Below are positions 8,772 through 17,246 of a stretch of 64,000 bases of DNA, piece after piece; position 1 is the stretch's first letter; each line of letters begins with the position of its first letter. Made by a program: the position numbers and the translations under genes. The notes below the pieces were generated by a model that saw only the letters and a program-made list of their open reading frames with translations, was not told the DNA's origin and ran no database searches. Origin of the DNA: CAYPHJ01 sp964410485 (GTDB lineage: Bacteria > Desulfobacterota > Binatia > UBA9968). The stretch spans positions 1-64,000 of the forward strand of contig CAYPHJ010000003.1 in NCBI GenBank assembly GCA_964410485.1. Reading direction: 5' to 3'.

Positions 8772-9371
8772 ATGGAGCTACAAAAGCTTAACGTCAAATT
8801 TTTGGCCGTGGAGCATGAGCCGGTGCCGCCCGCTGCCTTCGTCGAGGTTTTTCACAACTGGATTCAGGCCAGCGACGGGCTTTATCACGATGTGGCGGAC
8901 TACAGTCACATGCATGCCGGACCGGGAATTATCTTGGTCGCGCACGAGGCCAATGTGAGCATCGATGAGACCGGTAACCGGCGCGGGCTGCTCTACAATC
9001 ATAAGGCGCCGTGTCGCGGGTCCAATCAAGAAAAGCTCCGGTATGTGTTTCGCGCCGCGGCGGAATACTGCCGCCGTATCGAGCAAGAAGCGACGCTAAG
9101 GGGAAAGATAAGCTTCCGGCTAAACGAAGCCGAGTTGATCGTCAACGACCGCCTCCTGGCGCCCAACACGGCAGAAGCTTTTCTGGCCATAAGAGAAGAT
9201 CTGGAGCGGTTCTGCCAACAGCTTTACGGCACCAACTCTCTTTCTCTCGAGCGCGATGCCGATCCGCGCAAGCGCTTGACTGTTCGAATCGCGGCGCCGG
9301 GACTGGTCGATATCCCGACTCTACAGCGCAGGCTGGAGCCGGTATGGGAGGAGCGAACCATTCATGCCTGA
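8772..9371 (+). CDS. Conserved protein of unknown function linked to sulfite reductase
   Basis: 199 residues from ATG 8772, with GAGGAG just upstream. It is soluble, without a signal peptide. Recognisable features are an HMHAGPGIILVAHEANVSIDETGNRRGLLYN segment-type core (8934-9002), then LRYVFRAAAEYCRRIEQEA and NDRLLAPNTAEAFLAIREDLE helices. I do not recognise a named family. The gene lies 13 bp after the reductase and its stop overlaps the start of cysH by 8 bp. It is therefore translationally embedded in the sulfur operon and probably assists the reductase or CysH. Confidence 0.8.
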   Translation: MELQKLNVKFLAVEHEPVPPAAFVEVFHNWIQASDGLYHDVADYSHMHAGPGIILVAHEANVSIDETGNRRGLLYNHKAPCRGSNQEKLRYVFRAAAEYCRRIEQEATLRGKISFRLNEAELIVNDRLLAPNTAEAFLAIREDLERFCQQLYGTNSLSLERDADPRKRLTVRIAAPGLVDIPTLQRRLEPVWEERTIHA

Positions 9372-9753
9372 AAACGTTGACGGGCGCGGGTTCTGCGGAG
9401 AGCCGGTCGAAGCGGCGTTCGACGCCTCGCCGGTAAAAGTGGCCGAGTTACAGCGATTCTCGGCCGAGGACTTGGTTCGATGGGCCTTGGATACTTTTCA
9501 ATCGCGTGTCGCGCTCGCTTCGTCGTTTCAGGCCGAGGAGTCGGTTCTGATCGATATCGCTTACCAGTTGAAGGGCTCGAATCTGCGCGTGTTCATGCTC
9601 GATAGCGGCCGGTTGCATCAGAAAACCTACGACTGCATGGAGGCGCTCAAAGAGCGCTACGGAATTAAGGTCGCAGTCTTCTTTCCCGGATGCGCAAAGG
9701 GTCGAGCAGATGGTGGCGCAATCCGGGGTCAATTTGTTTTACAGACCGCATGA
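9364..9753 (+). pseudogene. cysH: cysH, phosphoadenylyl/adenylyl-sulfate reductase: frameshifted and truncated
   Basis: The N-terminal half of CysH is clear: LASSFQAEESVLIDIA, then VFMLDSGRLHQKTYD and LKERYGIKV. At about 9688 one extra C in a CCC run shifts the frame. The alternative frame continues the family pattern as PDAQRVEQMVAQSGVNLFYR and then stops resembling CysH. The next gene begins at 9786, so the C-terminal half, including the cysteine-containing region and the ECGIH-type active-site tail, is missing. A full CysH is about 230-250 residues. The product, if made, should be inactive. It starts inside the stop of the preceding gene (ATGCCTGA). Confidence 0.85.
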
Positions 9754-9785
9754 CGGGGAAGTTGCGCTGAGCGAACGAGGAGCTG

Positions 9786-10421
9786 ATGGAACTTTATCCG
9801 GTTTTTCTGAAATTGACCGGCCGGCCCTGTGTCGTGATCGGGGGTGGTGTTGTCGCCGAGCGCAAAGTCGAAGGACTTGTCGAAGCAGGTGCGAGCGTCA
9901 AGGTCATTAGCCCGGCGCTTACCGCGCGCCTACAAAAGTTGGCCGATGGCAGCACGATCGTTTATGACAGACGCTCTTATCGAGCAGGGGACCTGGAAGG
10001 ATATCAGTTGGCGTTGGTGGCAACGGATGATCCTCAAATTACCGCGGCCGTTTTCGATGAGGGCAGGAAGCGGGGAGTCTGGGTCAATGCGGCCGACGAT
10101 CCGGCGCATTGCGACTTCACGCTTCCTTCGGTGCTTCGGCGCCGCGAGCTGGCCGTAGCGGTCTCGACCGGCGGCGGAAGTCCGGCGCTTGCGAGGAGCA
10201 TACGCGAGGACTTGGAAGGCTATTTCACTGCGGAGTACGCGGCGCTGGTTGAACTCGCCGCTGACGTCAGAAAAGAGCTGCACCGCCTTGCTCTCAGCCC
10301 CGGTTACGACGCGTGGCGTAAGGCTTTGAACGGCGCGGCGCGGGACCATATCCGGCGCGGTGATGGCATCCAGGCGAAAAAGGCACTTTTGCAAGAGTTG
10401 GGAGCGATGGCATGCGAATAG
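9786..10421 (+). CDS. Precorrin-2 dehydrogenase / sirohydrochlorin ferrochelatase (CysG N-terminal type, Met8-like)
   Basis: 211 residues, preceded by GAGGAG. The N-terminal Rossmann fold has LTGRPCVVIGGGVVAERKVEGLVEAGA, split by the G-G-G-V-V-A NAD site (residues about 17-22). The conserved AADDPAHCDFTLPSVLRR and STGGGSPALARSIREDLE segments of the siroheme-synthase central domain follow. The enzyme oxidises precorrin-2 to sirohydrochlorin and may insert Fe2+ to give siroheme for the upstream reductase. It overlaps the next gene by 10 bp. Confidence 0.93.
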   Translation: MELYPVFLKLTGRPCVVIGGGVVAERKVEGLVEAGASVKVISPALTARLQKLADGSTIVYDRRSYRAGDLEGYQLALVATDDPQITAAVFDEGRKRGVWVNAADDPAHCDFTLPSVLRRRELAVAVSTGGGSPALARSIREDLEGYFTAEYAALVELAADVRKELHRLALSPGYDAWRKALNGAARDHIRRGDGIQAKKALLQELGAMACE

Positions 10422-11203
10422 GAAGGGTTTATCTCGTCGGCGCGGGGCCGGGCGATCCCCGCCTGATCACCGTCCGCGGGCTCGAATTGCTACATGCCGC
10501 CCAGGTTGTCGTCTACGATCAGCTGGTCAATCCGATTCTGCTCGAGGAAGCACCGCCCGTGGCAAGCAAAATCTTTGTCGGCAAAGAGCCTGGGTGTCAC
10601 TGTATTGAACAGGCGGACATCAACCGCATTCTGATCGACCACGCGCAACTGGGTTATATGGTGGTTCGGCTCAAGGGTGGCGATCCTTTCGTTTTTGGCC
10701 GCGGCGGTGAAGAAGCGGAGGCGCTCGCACAGGCAGAGGTGCCGTTTGAAATTGTTCCTGGCGTCAGTTCTGCCATCGGCGCTCCTGCGTATGCCGGTAT
10801 TCCGGTCACGCACAGGAATCTCGCTTCTTCGTTTGCAGTGGTCACGGGTCACGAAGCTCGCAAAGCCCAGCCCTCCGTTGACTGGGCCAAATTGGCGCGG
10901 GCTGTGGACACATTGGTAATCCTGATGGGGCTCAAGAATTTGCCGCACATTGCGACCGATCTCACCAGTCATGGCCTGCCGCGCGACACCCCAGTCGCCG
11001 TGATTCGTTGGGGGACCACGGAGGTGCAAGAGACTGTCACAGGCACTCTGGCCGACATTGTCGGCAAGGCCGCGCACATGACATCGCCGGCGGTTATCAT
11101 CGTGGGCAAAGTTGTGAACCTGAGAAATCGGCTCGACTGGTTTGCGCCTGCGGGGTTTCGCGGCGAAGACCGGGCGGCTCATACCGACGCTAGATACATT
11201 TGA
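10412..11203 (+). CDS. cobA: Uroporphyrinogen-III C-methyltransferase (SUMT)
   Basis: 263 residues. The N-terminus VYLVGAGPGDPRLITVRGLE is the SUMT P-loop signature. Next come YDQLV, RLKGGDPFVFGRGGEEAEAL (the second SUMT signature) and GIPVTHRNLASSFAVVTGHE. The enzyme adds two S-adenosylmethionine methyl groups to uroporphyrinogen III, giving precorrin-2. The dehydrogenase encoded just upstream then uses this to make siroheme. The two genes overlap by 10 bp; together they correspond to split CysG. The gene is intact. Confidence 0.95.
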   Translation: MRIGRVYLVGAGPGDPRLITVRGLELLHAAQVVVYDQLVNPILLEEAPPVASKIFVGKEPGCHCIEQADINRILIDHAQLGYMVVRLKGGDPFVFGRGGEEAEALAQAEVPFEIVPGVSSAIGAPAYAGIPVTHRNLASSFAVVTGHEARKAQPSVDWAKLARAVDTLVILMGLKNLPHIATDLTSHGLPRDTPVAVIRWGTTEVQETVTGTLADIVGKAAHMTSPAVIIVGKVVNLRNRLDWFAPAGFRGEDRAAHTDARYI

Positions 11204-11245
11204 ATCGCGAAATTCTCTTGCAACGAGCCACTCGAGGGCAATCCA

Positions 11246-12393
11246 ATGGAAATAACCGCGAAATTCGAACCCAATCCGTGCTCTCCGGCGCTGCAATCTA
11301 GGCAAAGGTTCGCAGTGCGCTCTTGGGCGCGCGAGCGACGGCTGCTCACGGATTTGAAGGCTCTCGAAAGTGAGTCCATTCACATCTTGCGGGAAGTCGC
11401 TGCGGAATGCAGGAATCCGGTTTTTCTGTTTTCGGGTGGCAAGGATCCCTTGTGCTACTACGCCTCGCCGAGAAGGCTTTTCGGCCCGCCCGCTTTCCCT
11501 TCCCGCTCCTGCACGTCGACACCGGGCACAACTTTCCCGAGGTCATCGTGTTTCGCGACCGCAGAGCGACCGAATTGGGCGAGCGTCTCATCGTGCGCTC
11601 CTTAGAAAATTGAACTTATACAAGACTCAGTCACCCGCTTGAAAAGAAAATCCCCCGGTCCTGCGGCCCGCCCCCTTTGCAAAGGGGGCTATTGGGGGAT
11701 TTGATCAGCGCTTGTTCCATCCTGCCGCCGCCGTTCTGTGCCTGAGGCTCATTTTCATTCTCTGCGGGCGAGCGTAAGATCATGAAACACTTCGTGGAAG
11801 ACTCCATCAGGCAGGGAAGGGTCGTACTCAAATCTTCGGACGAAAGTGGCAACGCCTATCAATCCACAACGCTCCTCGATGCCATCGCGGAATTTGCGTT
11901 TGGAGCCTGCATCGGTGGGGCGCGCCGGGACGAAGAGAAGTCACGAGCGAAAGAGCGAATTTTTTCCTTTCGTGACGAGTCGGACAATGGGACCCGAAAA
12001 ATCAGCGGCCTGAGCTATGGAGTCTCTATAATACACGCGCCGAGCGGGGTGAACACCTCCGCGTTTTTCCCTTGAGCAATTGGACCGAGCTCGACGTATG
12101 GCGCTACATAGGCAGAGAACGGCTCGACGTGCCGAGCATCTACTACGCCCATCACCGCGAAGTGATCCGGCGCCGCGCCGGATTGGTACCCGTATCCGAG
12201 CTGGTTCGGCCCAAACCCGGCGAAGCCGTCGAAGCCCTATCCGTGAGGTTCAGGACGGTCGGCGACATGACGTGTACTTGCCGGTGGAATCGAGCGCTAT
12301 GACCATAGAGGAGATCATCACGGAAACCGCGGCCGCGCGAATCACCGAGCGCGGCGCCACGCGCATGGACGACCAGACCTCCGAGGCATCGAT
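11246..12393 (+). pseudogene. cysD: cysD, sulfate adenylyltransferase subunit 2: multiply disrupted
   Basis: CysD sequence can be followed in pieces that need frame changes. The first is LKALESESIHILREVAAE, then FSGGKD. A shift at about 11450 gives LLRLAEKAFRPARFPFPLLH. An insertion of about 170 bp falls after LIVRSLEN (about 11612-11785). The gene resumes at VEDSIRQGRVVL and ACIGGARRDEEKSRAKERIF. A one-base loss at about 11976 gives FGQWDPKNQRPELWSLYNTR and SNWTELDVWRYIGRERLDV. A one-base loss at about 12282 gives ITERGATRMDDQTSEAS. The pieces cover the PP-loop ATP-binding domain and nearly the whole subunit. The gene cannot make functional CysD. Confidence 0.88.
11612..11785. mobile_element. 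About 170-bp palindromic insertion inside cysD (MITE/REP-like)
   Basis: The stretch separating two cysD halves contains an 18-bp perfect palindrome, CCCCCTTTGCAAAGGGGG. Outer inverted arms AATCCCCC (about 11648-11655) and GGGGGATTT lie just beyond it. Its right end, TCTGCGGGCGAGCGTAAGATC (11761-11781), recurs with one inserted base at 43774-43795 in another intergenic region. There is no open reading frame. Exact borders and target-site duplication cannot be fixed by eye. Confidence 0.6.
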
Positions 12394-12507
12394 AAGAATC
12401 AGCAGCCCCTGGTGATCGACAGTTACACGCGCAATCGCGCCGCCGGCGGTTTCATCGTCATCGACGAGGCCACGAACAACACGGCTGCCGCCGGCATGAT
12501 CGTGTAG
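12394..12507 (+). pseudogene. cysN: cysN, sulfate adenylyltransferase GTPase subunit: C-terminal remnant
   Basis: The 38-codon tail reads QPLVIDSYTRNRAAGGFIV and ends IDEATNNTAAAGMIV followed by TAG. This matches the extreme C-terminus of CysN/CysNC (the usual pattern is DPY-x-NR-x-TGSFILIDEATN-x-T-x-GAGMI). It follows directly after the cysD C-terminal codons. The roughly 400 intervening codons, the cysD end and the whole GTPase domain, have been deleted. Confidence 0.8.
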
Positions 12508-12534
12508 CAATCCTCGCGAAAAAGCGCCAAAATT

Positions 12535-13167
12535 TTACGCTTTGCTTTCCTCACCCTTCGTCGCTGAGGAAAGCTTCTGAGCTGTCAGGCGCACGTGCGA
12601 CTCGATGCCTTTCAAGTAATCGAGAATGGCCAGGTACACGGATGAAGACTTGGGCGCGCAGAGACCTTTGATCAGACGTTCCTGGTGAAACAGGGCGAAT
12701 TCACTGACCATCTGCTCATACCGCGGTCCCTCCTGGAGAAGGTGGCGGATGAGAACTTTATTTCTCGTACCGAGAGCGTCGCGGGTGCATTCCAGGAGTT
12801 CGATTCCCTTGTCAAAGAGCGCGTTGATTTCCTTCATTGCCCGCTCGCTCAAAGGCGTGCCTTCGTTGATTAAAACGCGGATCGCGCGGACCAGAAATTC
12901 AATATTGTCACCTATCCGTTCGAGGTGCATGGGAACGAAGTAAAATTCCGCTTCCGCGTGTGGAGTACCGCTCTGGCCGGCAAGTCTCACCGCGATTCGT
13001 TGGGTCAGTTCCTTCTCACGCTGGTGGATATCATGTCCTAACTTGTCGGCTTTGTCGAGCGGCCGGGAGTCCAGCCGGCGGAATGCTTCCCCGGTGAGTC
13101 GGAGCATGTCGATCGTTTTCTGGCACATCTCCAATATCTCGGAAGAGCGTTCTGGTGTCGGATTCAT
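12535..13167 (-). CDS. PhoU-like domain protein
   Basis: 210 residues from ATG 13167, with GGAGAAG upstream. The protein is all-helical: EILEMCQKTIDMLRLTGEAF, then DKADKLGHDIHQREKELTQR and FVPMHLERIGDNIEFLVRAI. The E-x-x-x-D-x-x-H and HLERIGDN segments are the metal-binding helix repeats of PhoU and the related PhoU-like domains of Na/Pi cotransporters. PhoU proteins modulate phosphate transport and PhoR signalling. No pst or pho genes are nearby, so the partner is unknown. It is convergent with the decayed cys operon. Confidence 0.75.
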   Translation of the reverse strand: MNPTPERSSEILEMCQKTIDMLRLTGEAFRRLDSRPLDKADKLGHDIHQREKELTQRIAVRLAGQSGTPHAEAEFYFVPMHLERIGDNIEFLVRAIRVLINEGTPLSERAMKEINALFDKGIELLECTRDALGTRNKVLIRHLLQEGPRYEQMVSEFALFHQERLIKGLCAPKSSSVYLAILDYLKGIESHVRLTAQKLSSATKGEESKA

Positions 13168-13214
13168 ATCACTTCTCCGATTGCGCCGCGCGCCCAAAGG
13201 CCGGCCAAATCTTC

Positions 13215-14270
13215 TCAACCGATGGGTCCATTCCCCAAAAACGGCATCACGCGCGTCGCGAACAGCTCCATCGACCGGGTGACCTGCTTGTGGCTCAGAC
13301 CGCCAAAGCTGAAGAGCCCGATGAGCGCATCCGGTTGGGCTGTTTCGATCATTACGCGTGTTTTTTTAAGCACTGTTGCGGGATCGCCGACCAGGGACAC
13401 TCCCCATTCATCGAGTCTTTCCACCGTGAGCCCTCCGGGGAAATAGGGAAAGCGCTTTGTGTATCGCGGTAGATCGGCCGGCGTGATCGGTTGTTGACAC
13501 CAGAGGTTGTCCGCGGCGAGCTGCCAGAAACGAATAATCTCCGGCATAGCTTCTGTCCATGCCTGCTCATCGGTATCAGCTACATAGATGTCTCTTACCA
13601 GGATGGCATCCCCGCCATGCGGAGACTGGCCGCACGCAGCCCGTTCGGATCTATAAGCCTTGATCGCCCGCGTGCAATTGGCGAGGGGTTGCCTTGAGAG
13701 CGCCAGATTCCATCCCCGGCGCGCGACCATGGCCGGGCTATCGGGCGAGGAGGCGCCGTAATAGATCGGCGGGTAGGGACGTTGAAGCGGTCGTGGCCGG
13801 CACGAGATGTCAACATAGTTCCATGCGTTGCCGGAGTAGGTAAAGGTGTCTTCGCTCCATGCTCGCTCAAGAATCTCGATGCCCTCCTCGAAGCGCGCTT
13901 GAGCCGTATCGCGGTCGAGCCCGTGCTTGAGATCGTCTCTCGGCACTCCTCTCCCGAGACCCACATTCAATCTTCCGGCGGTCAGGATATCGAGGATCGC
14001 GCACTCCTCCGCGAGTCGCATCGGGTCATGCAGGGGGAGCACATTGACGAGATTGCCGAGGCGCAGCCGCTCGGTGCGGTTGGCGAGCGCGGCGATGATG
14101 AGGTTGGGAGAGGACAGCATGCCGTAATCCGAGTGGTGATGCTCGGCGAACCAGGCCTCGTCAAAACCCAGCCGCTCGCTGAGCTCGATCTGCTCGAGCA
14201 ATTCGGCGAAAGCGTCCCGCTCGGCTACCCAGGGTCTTGCCTGGTTGTAACTAAAAGTGCCAAAACGCAT
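13215..14270 (-). CDS. LLM-class flavin-dependent oxidoreductase (luciferase-like monooxygenase)
   Basis: 351 residues from ATG 14270. The bacterial luciferase TIM-barrel fold is evident in LLEQIELSERLGFDEAWFAE, HHHSDYGMLSSPNLIIAALA, RLRLGNLVNVLPLHDPMRLA and AILDILTAGRLNVGLGRGV. The C-terminal SFGGLSHKQVTRSMELFA is typical. These enzymes use reduced FMN or F420 to oxidise small organic substrates such as aldehydes, alkanesulfonates or heterocycles. The actual substrate is unknown. It may function with the divergent amidohydrolase at 14616. Confidence 0.88.
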   Translation of the reverse strand: MRFGTFSYNQARPWVAERDAFAELLEQIELSERLGFDEAWFAEHHHSDYGMLSSPNLIIAALANRTERLRLGNLVNVLPLHDPMRLAEECAILDILTAGRLNVGLGRGVPRDDLKHGLDRDTAQARFEEGIEILERAWSEDTFTYSGNAWNYVDISCRPRPLQRPYPPIYYGASSPDSPAMVARRGWNLALSRQPLANCTRAIKAYRSERAACGQSPHGGDAILVRDIYVADTDEQAWTEAMPEIIRFWQLAADNLWCQQPITPADLPRYTKRFPYFPGGLTVERLDEWGVSLVGDPATVLKKTRVMIETAQPDALIGLFSFGGLSHKQVTRSMELFATRVMPFLGNGPIG

Positions 14271-14615
14271 ACGTACCCCCACGAGTTGAGTGTTGAGAGT
14301 TGATGGTTGAGAGTCTCTTCTCCACTCGTGGCTCCCCACGTTCAGCGGTTCTGGACTCTCAGCCATTCAGGCGGTTAAGCCAGCCCGCCTACGATACTGA
14401 AAAACGGCGCAAAGCGAAATAGCAGAGGCGAGGGAGAAAAGAGAAGGCGCTTATCAGGCTTCCCACCGTCAAGAAAGTTTTTGCACTGCCGCGGGCGTGT
14501 GACTCGATTCCCTTGTCCTCGGTCGCGAGCGCAGTGAGCTTATCCTTTGACGCCGCGGGTAGGTCTTGGTAAAAGCTGGTGTAGCACAGTACAGATGACC
14601 GAAATGGAGGCTCTT
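14271..14615. other. Divergent intergenic region with a short degenerate repeat
   Basis: About 345 bp separates the LLM gene from the amidohydrolase. At 14284-14314 there are four near-copies of GTTGAG/GTTGATG. No gene, clear terminator or RNA is visible. A promoter for the amidohydrolase is expected here but I cannot place it confidently. Confidence 0.4.
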
Positions 14616-15728
14616 ATGCAGAATTACACAGTCATTGACGCCGATTCTCACGTCGAAGAAGTCGAGGAAATCTGGGACTCGCTGGACCCCGAGTTTCAGT
14701 TGCGCCGCCCGTTTCCCATCACTGTTGAAAAGAATATTGAGCACAGCAACCTCAATGCCTTCTGGTACATCGACGGGGGCGTCGTGCCCAAGCTTGTGGG
14801 GTCGGGCGCGATGGTTATTGCAACGCCGCTGACCTCTGCTCTGGCTCGTGCGAAACCCTTCAGTCTGGGCAGCCAGGGGCTTACGGATGTAAAGGCTAGG
14901 CTAAAAGACATGGACGCATTCGGTGTCGATGTGCAAGTCATCTTTCCCACGCTTTTTCTCGGCAGCGTGACCGACGACGTAGCATTTGAAGCGGCGTTAA
15001 TGCGTGCTTACAACACCTACCTTTCAAAAGCCTGCGCCGAAGCGCCGACGCGCCTCAAATGGGCCGGTTTGGTCCCGCTACGCTCCCCGGCGGAGGCCGC
15101 CAAGGAGGTCCGCCGCTGCAAGGAGTTGGGGGCGGTTGCGATCGCGACGTTGGGAACGGCGGGAGAGACGCTCCTGCATCACAAATCGCTTTACCCAGTT
15201 TACCAGGAGATGGAAAAATACGATCTTCCGTTGTGTGTGCACGTCGGCTGGAGCCATCCCGGGCTCAACAAGAGTTGTGAGAATATTTACATCTCACGCA
15301 TTTCTTTCACTCTGCCCGTGCTGGCGGCTTTCTGGTCAATTCTTGGCGGCAAATTGTTGGATGAGTTTCCAAAGTTGCGCGTGGCTTTCCTGGAAGCGGG
15401 CTCCGAATGGCTGCCGTATTGGGTCGGCAGGATGGATCACTACTATCATTCGGACACCGATAATGCGCGCGGCGGCTACATGCCGAAAAAGAGGCCGTCG
15501 GAATACTTGAAGGAGGGGCGCATTTTTTTCACCTGCGAGGCGGAGGAAGCTCTACTGCCGCAAGTGCTCGAGCTGCTTGGTGAAGATCACATGATGGCGT
15601 CGGCCGATATGCCGCACAGTGAAGCGCGGGATCGCTGCATGGATATCGTGCGCGATCGCAGCGACCTTTCGGATACGGCGAAGAGAAAGATCCTCGGCGA
15701 GAACGCAGCGCGATTTTACAACCTGTAG
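14616..15728 (+). CDS. Amidohydrolase-2 family metal-dependent hydrolase
   Basis: 370 residues. The start at 14616 is chosen because GGAGG (14606-14610) precedes it; in-frame ATGs at 14595 and 14604 lack a ribosome-binding site. The N-terminal DADSHVEE is the Asp-x-Asp/His metal motif of the amidohydrolase-2 family. Further metal and catalytic residues are LCVHVGWSHPG and LEAGSEWLPYW. MASADMPHSE near the C-terminus holds the late acidic ligand. Relatives include decarboxylases of ACMSD/gamma-resorcylate type and hydrolases of aromatic degradation. It is cytoplasmic, with unknown substrate. Confidence 0.88.
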   Translation: MQNYTVIDADSHVEEVEEIWDSLDPEFQLRRPFPITVEKNIEHSNLNAFWYIDGGVVPKLVGSGAMVIATPLTSALARAKPFSLGSQGLTDVKARLKDMDAFGVDVQVIFPTLFLGSVTDDVAFEAALMRAYNTYLSKACAEAPTRLKWAGLVPLRSPAEAAKEVRRCKELGAVAIATLGTAGETLLHHKSLYPVYQEMEKYDLPLCVHVGWSHPGLNKSCENIYISRISFTLPVLAAFWSILGGKLLDEFPKLRVAFLEAGSEWLPYWVGRMDHYYHSDTDNARGGYMPKKRPSEYLKEGRIFFTCEAEEALLPQVLELLGEDHMMASADMPHSEARDRCMDIVRDRSDLSDTAKRKILGENAARFYNL

Positions 15729-15744
15729 GCGCGCGGCAAAAAGC

Positions 15745-16971
15745 CTATGTGGAGGGCTCCCATGTCTCGCGCAAGCGTACTTCGGTGCGCGGGTAGGCGG
15801 GAACGATCCGTCCGCGGTGTTCCGGAGCGACCGTCGCGTTTGAGAGTGCAACGATCAGGTCACTGGCGCGGCGCCGCCGCATCCGCGCCGCTACCAGATA
15901 GCGGACCGTGCAGTTTGTCCATGCATCCGCCAAGGAGATAAAAACTTTCGGTTCTTCTTCGACGTCGAAGATGAGGCGTGCGCGCGCCAGGAGTTCTTGA
16001 TACTGCTCGGCTGCGCCGGCCATACGCTCACCGACCACTTCTCGCGCAACGCGTTCGAACACCTGAATCGTGTAGGGGATGTCGCTTTCGTTGGAGACCG
16101 GGATCGTCACTTCGTCCCAGACATATGGGAAATCGCGGCTATAATTCACGATGTTCGAGCGGAGCACCTCCCAATTGGGAAACGTGATCATTGCTCCGGT
16201 CGGTTGCGCGCCAGCCACGGCTTTCCCGGGGCCGCCGGCCTCCCATACGGTCGTGGTGAGCACGTCGATTTTGTACACGTCGCCAAAGACCTCTCCGACC
16301 TCAATTCGATCGCCCACGCGGTAATACGTGCGCAGGGAATTCATCAGCCAGCCCGCGAAGCTCTCGATGGGCGTTTGTAGCGCCCAGGAGAGTGCCAGGC
16401 CGATAAGGCCAACCGAGCCCAAGAGAGCGCGCGCATCGCCGGCAATAATGCTGAGCGATATGGCAATGGCAAAGAGATAAACGGCAATGCTGACCAGTGC
16501 GCTCGCCGCATCGGCCTTCTCCCACTGGCCGAGCACGCGGCGTAACAGTGCGGCGGCGAGGCGCGAGATCATTGCGGCGAAGGCAATCAGCGCCAGGGCG
16601 AGAACGAGCTTGGGCAGTAGGGCATAGAAGCCGACCACCATGTCCCTGAGAGTGGCCGTCGCCTGTTCAAGAGATATAGCCGGGTCTGTGATCGCGTTTT
16701 CAGTAGGAGCAACGGGGTTGATTTGCTGTCCGGAGATTTCGTCCGGCGTTCCCCAGATGAGGAGAATCAGGGCGGTGAGCGCGACTGCGAGCAGCGTCCC
16801 CTGGCGGAACCTGCGGAGGCGCGCTCGTGCGCTTTGCTCGTAAGCGCGCACGCCTAAACGACCGGGTCGGGGGGACCCGGGTCGCATTCTCTGCCGGGCC
16901 AACCGCTGGCGCTGGAGTCGTGCGCGCTCGGCGCGGGCAAGGCGTTTTTCTTGGTGTTGAGTTGAGGGCAT
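15745..16971 (-). CDS. Mechanosensitive channel of the MscS family
   Basis: 408 residues. A basic N-terminal cytoplasmic tail (about 60 residues rich in Arg) precedes TM1 (about 59-77), TM2 (about 118-140) and TM3 (about 160-200). TM3 includes the pore-lining Gly/Ala pattern LLGSVGLIGLALSWALQTPI. The beta domain follows with YRVGDRIEVGEVFGDVYKID and ITFPNWEVLRSNIVNYSRD, both typical MscS signatures. The channel releases osmolytes on hypo-osmotic shock from the inner membrane. Its start is divergent from an EamA transporter. Confidence 0.93.
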   Translation of the reverse strand: MPSTQHQEKRLARAERARLQRQRLARQRMRPGSPRPGRLGVRAYEQSARARLRRFRQGTLLAVALTALILLIWGTPDEISGQQINPVAPTENAITDPAISLEQATATLRDMVVGFYALLPKLVLALALIAFAAMISRLAAALLRRVLGQWEKADAASALVSIAVYLFAIAISLSIIAGDARALLGSVGLIGLALSWALQTPIESFAGWLMNSLRTYYRVGDRIEVGEVFGDVYKIDVLTTTVWEAGGPGKAVAGAQPTGAMITFPNWEVLRSNIVNYSRDFPYVWDEVTIPVSNESDIPYTIQVFERVAREVVGERMAGAAEQYQELLARARLIFDVEEEPKVFISLADAWTNCTVRYLVAARMRRRRASDLIVALSNATVAPEHRGRIVPAYPRTEVRLRETWEPST

Positions 16972-17246
16972 CGGATCGGTGCGAGACGAGACGGATTATA
17001 TGTCGTGATTTTTTATGCAGCAATGCCCGTTCCGCCTTTATCACTATTGCGTCATTCTGTTCGCGGACGTACACTCGGCCCCTTAGCCTGTTGCTTATTT
17101 CGATAGCTCGAGGAGATTCCTTGTCTGCAGACATCATGGAAGCCACAACAACCCCCGCGCTCACGCCCGACTCCCTTCCTCCACGGCGAATTGTATTTCC
17201 GCTCGTATCGTTGCCTGCTTTCCGGCGGCGGCCAGTCTGATTTTTC

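Noticed and set aside
6900..12500. Sequencing error as the sole explanation for the broken cys genes
   Set aside because: Homopolymer-type indels would allow it for single sites, but an insertion of 170 bp and a deletion of most of cysN also affect the same genes, while neighbouring genes are clean. It remains to be checked with reads.
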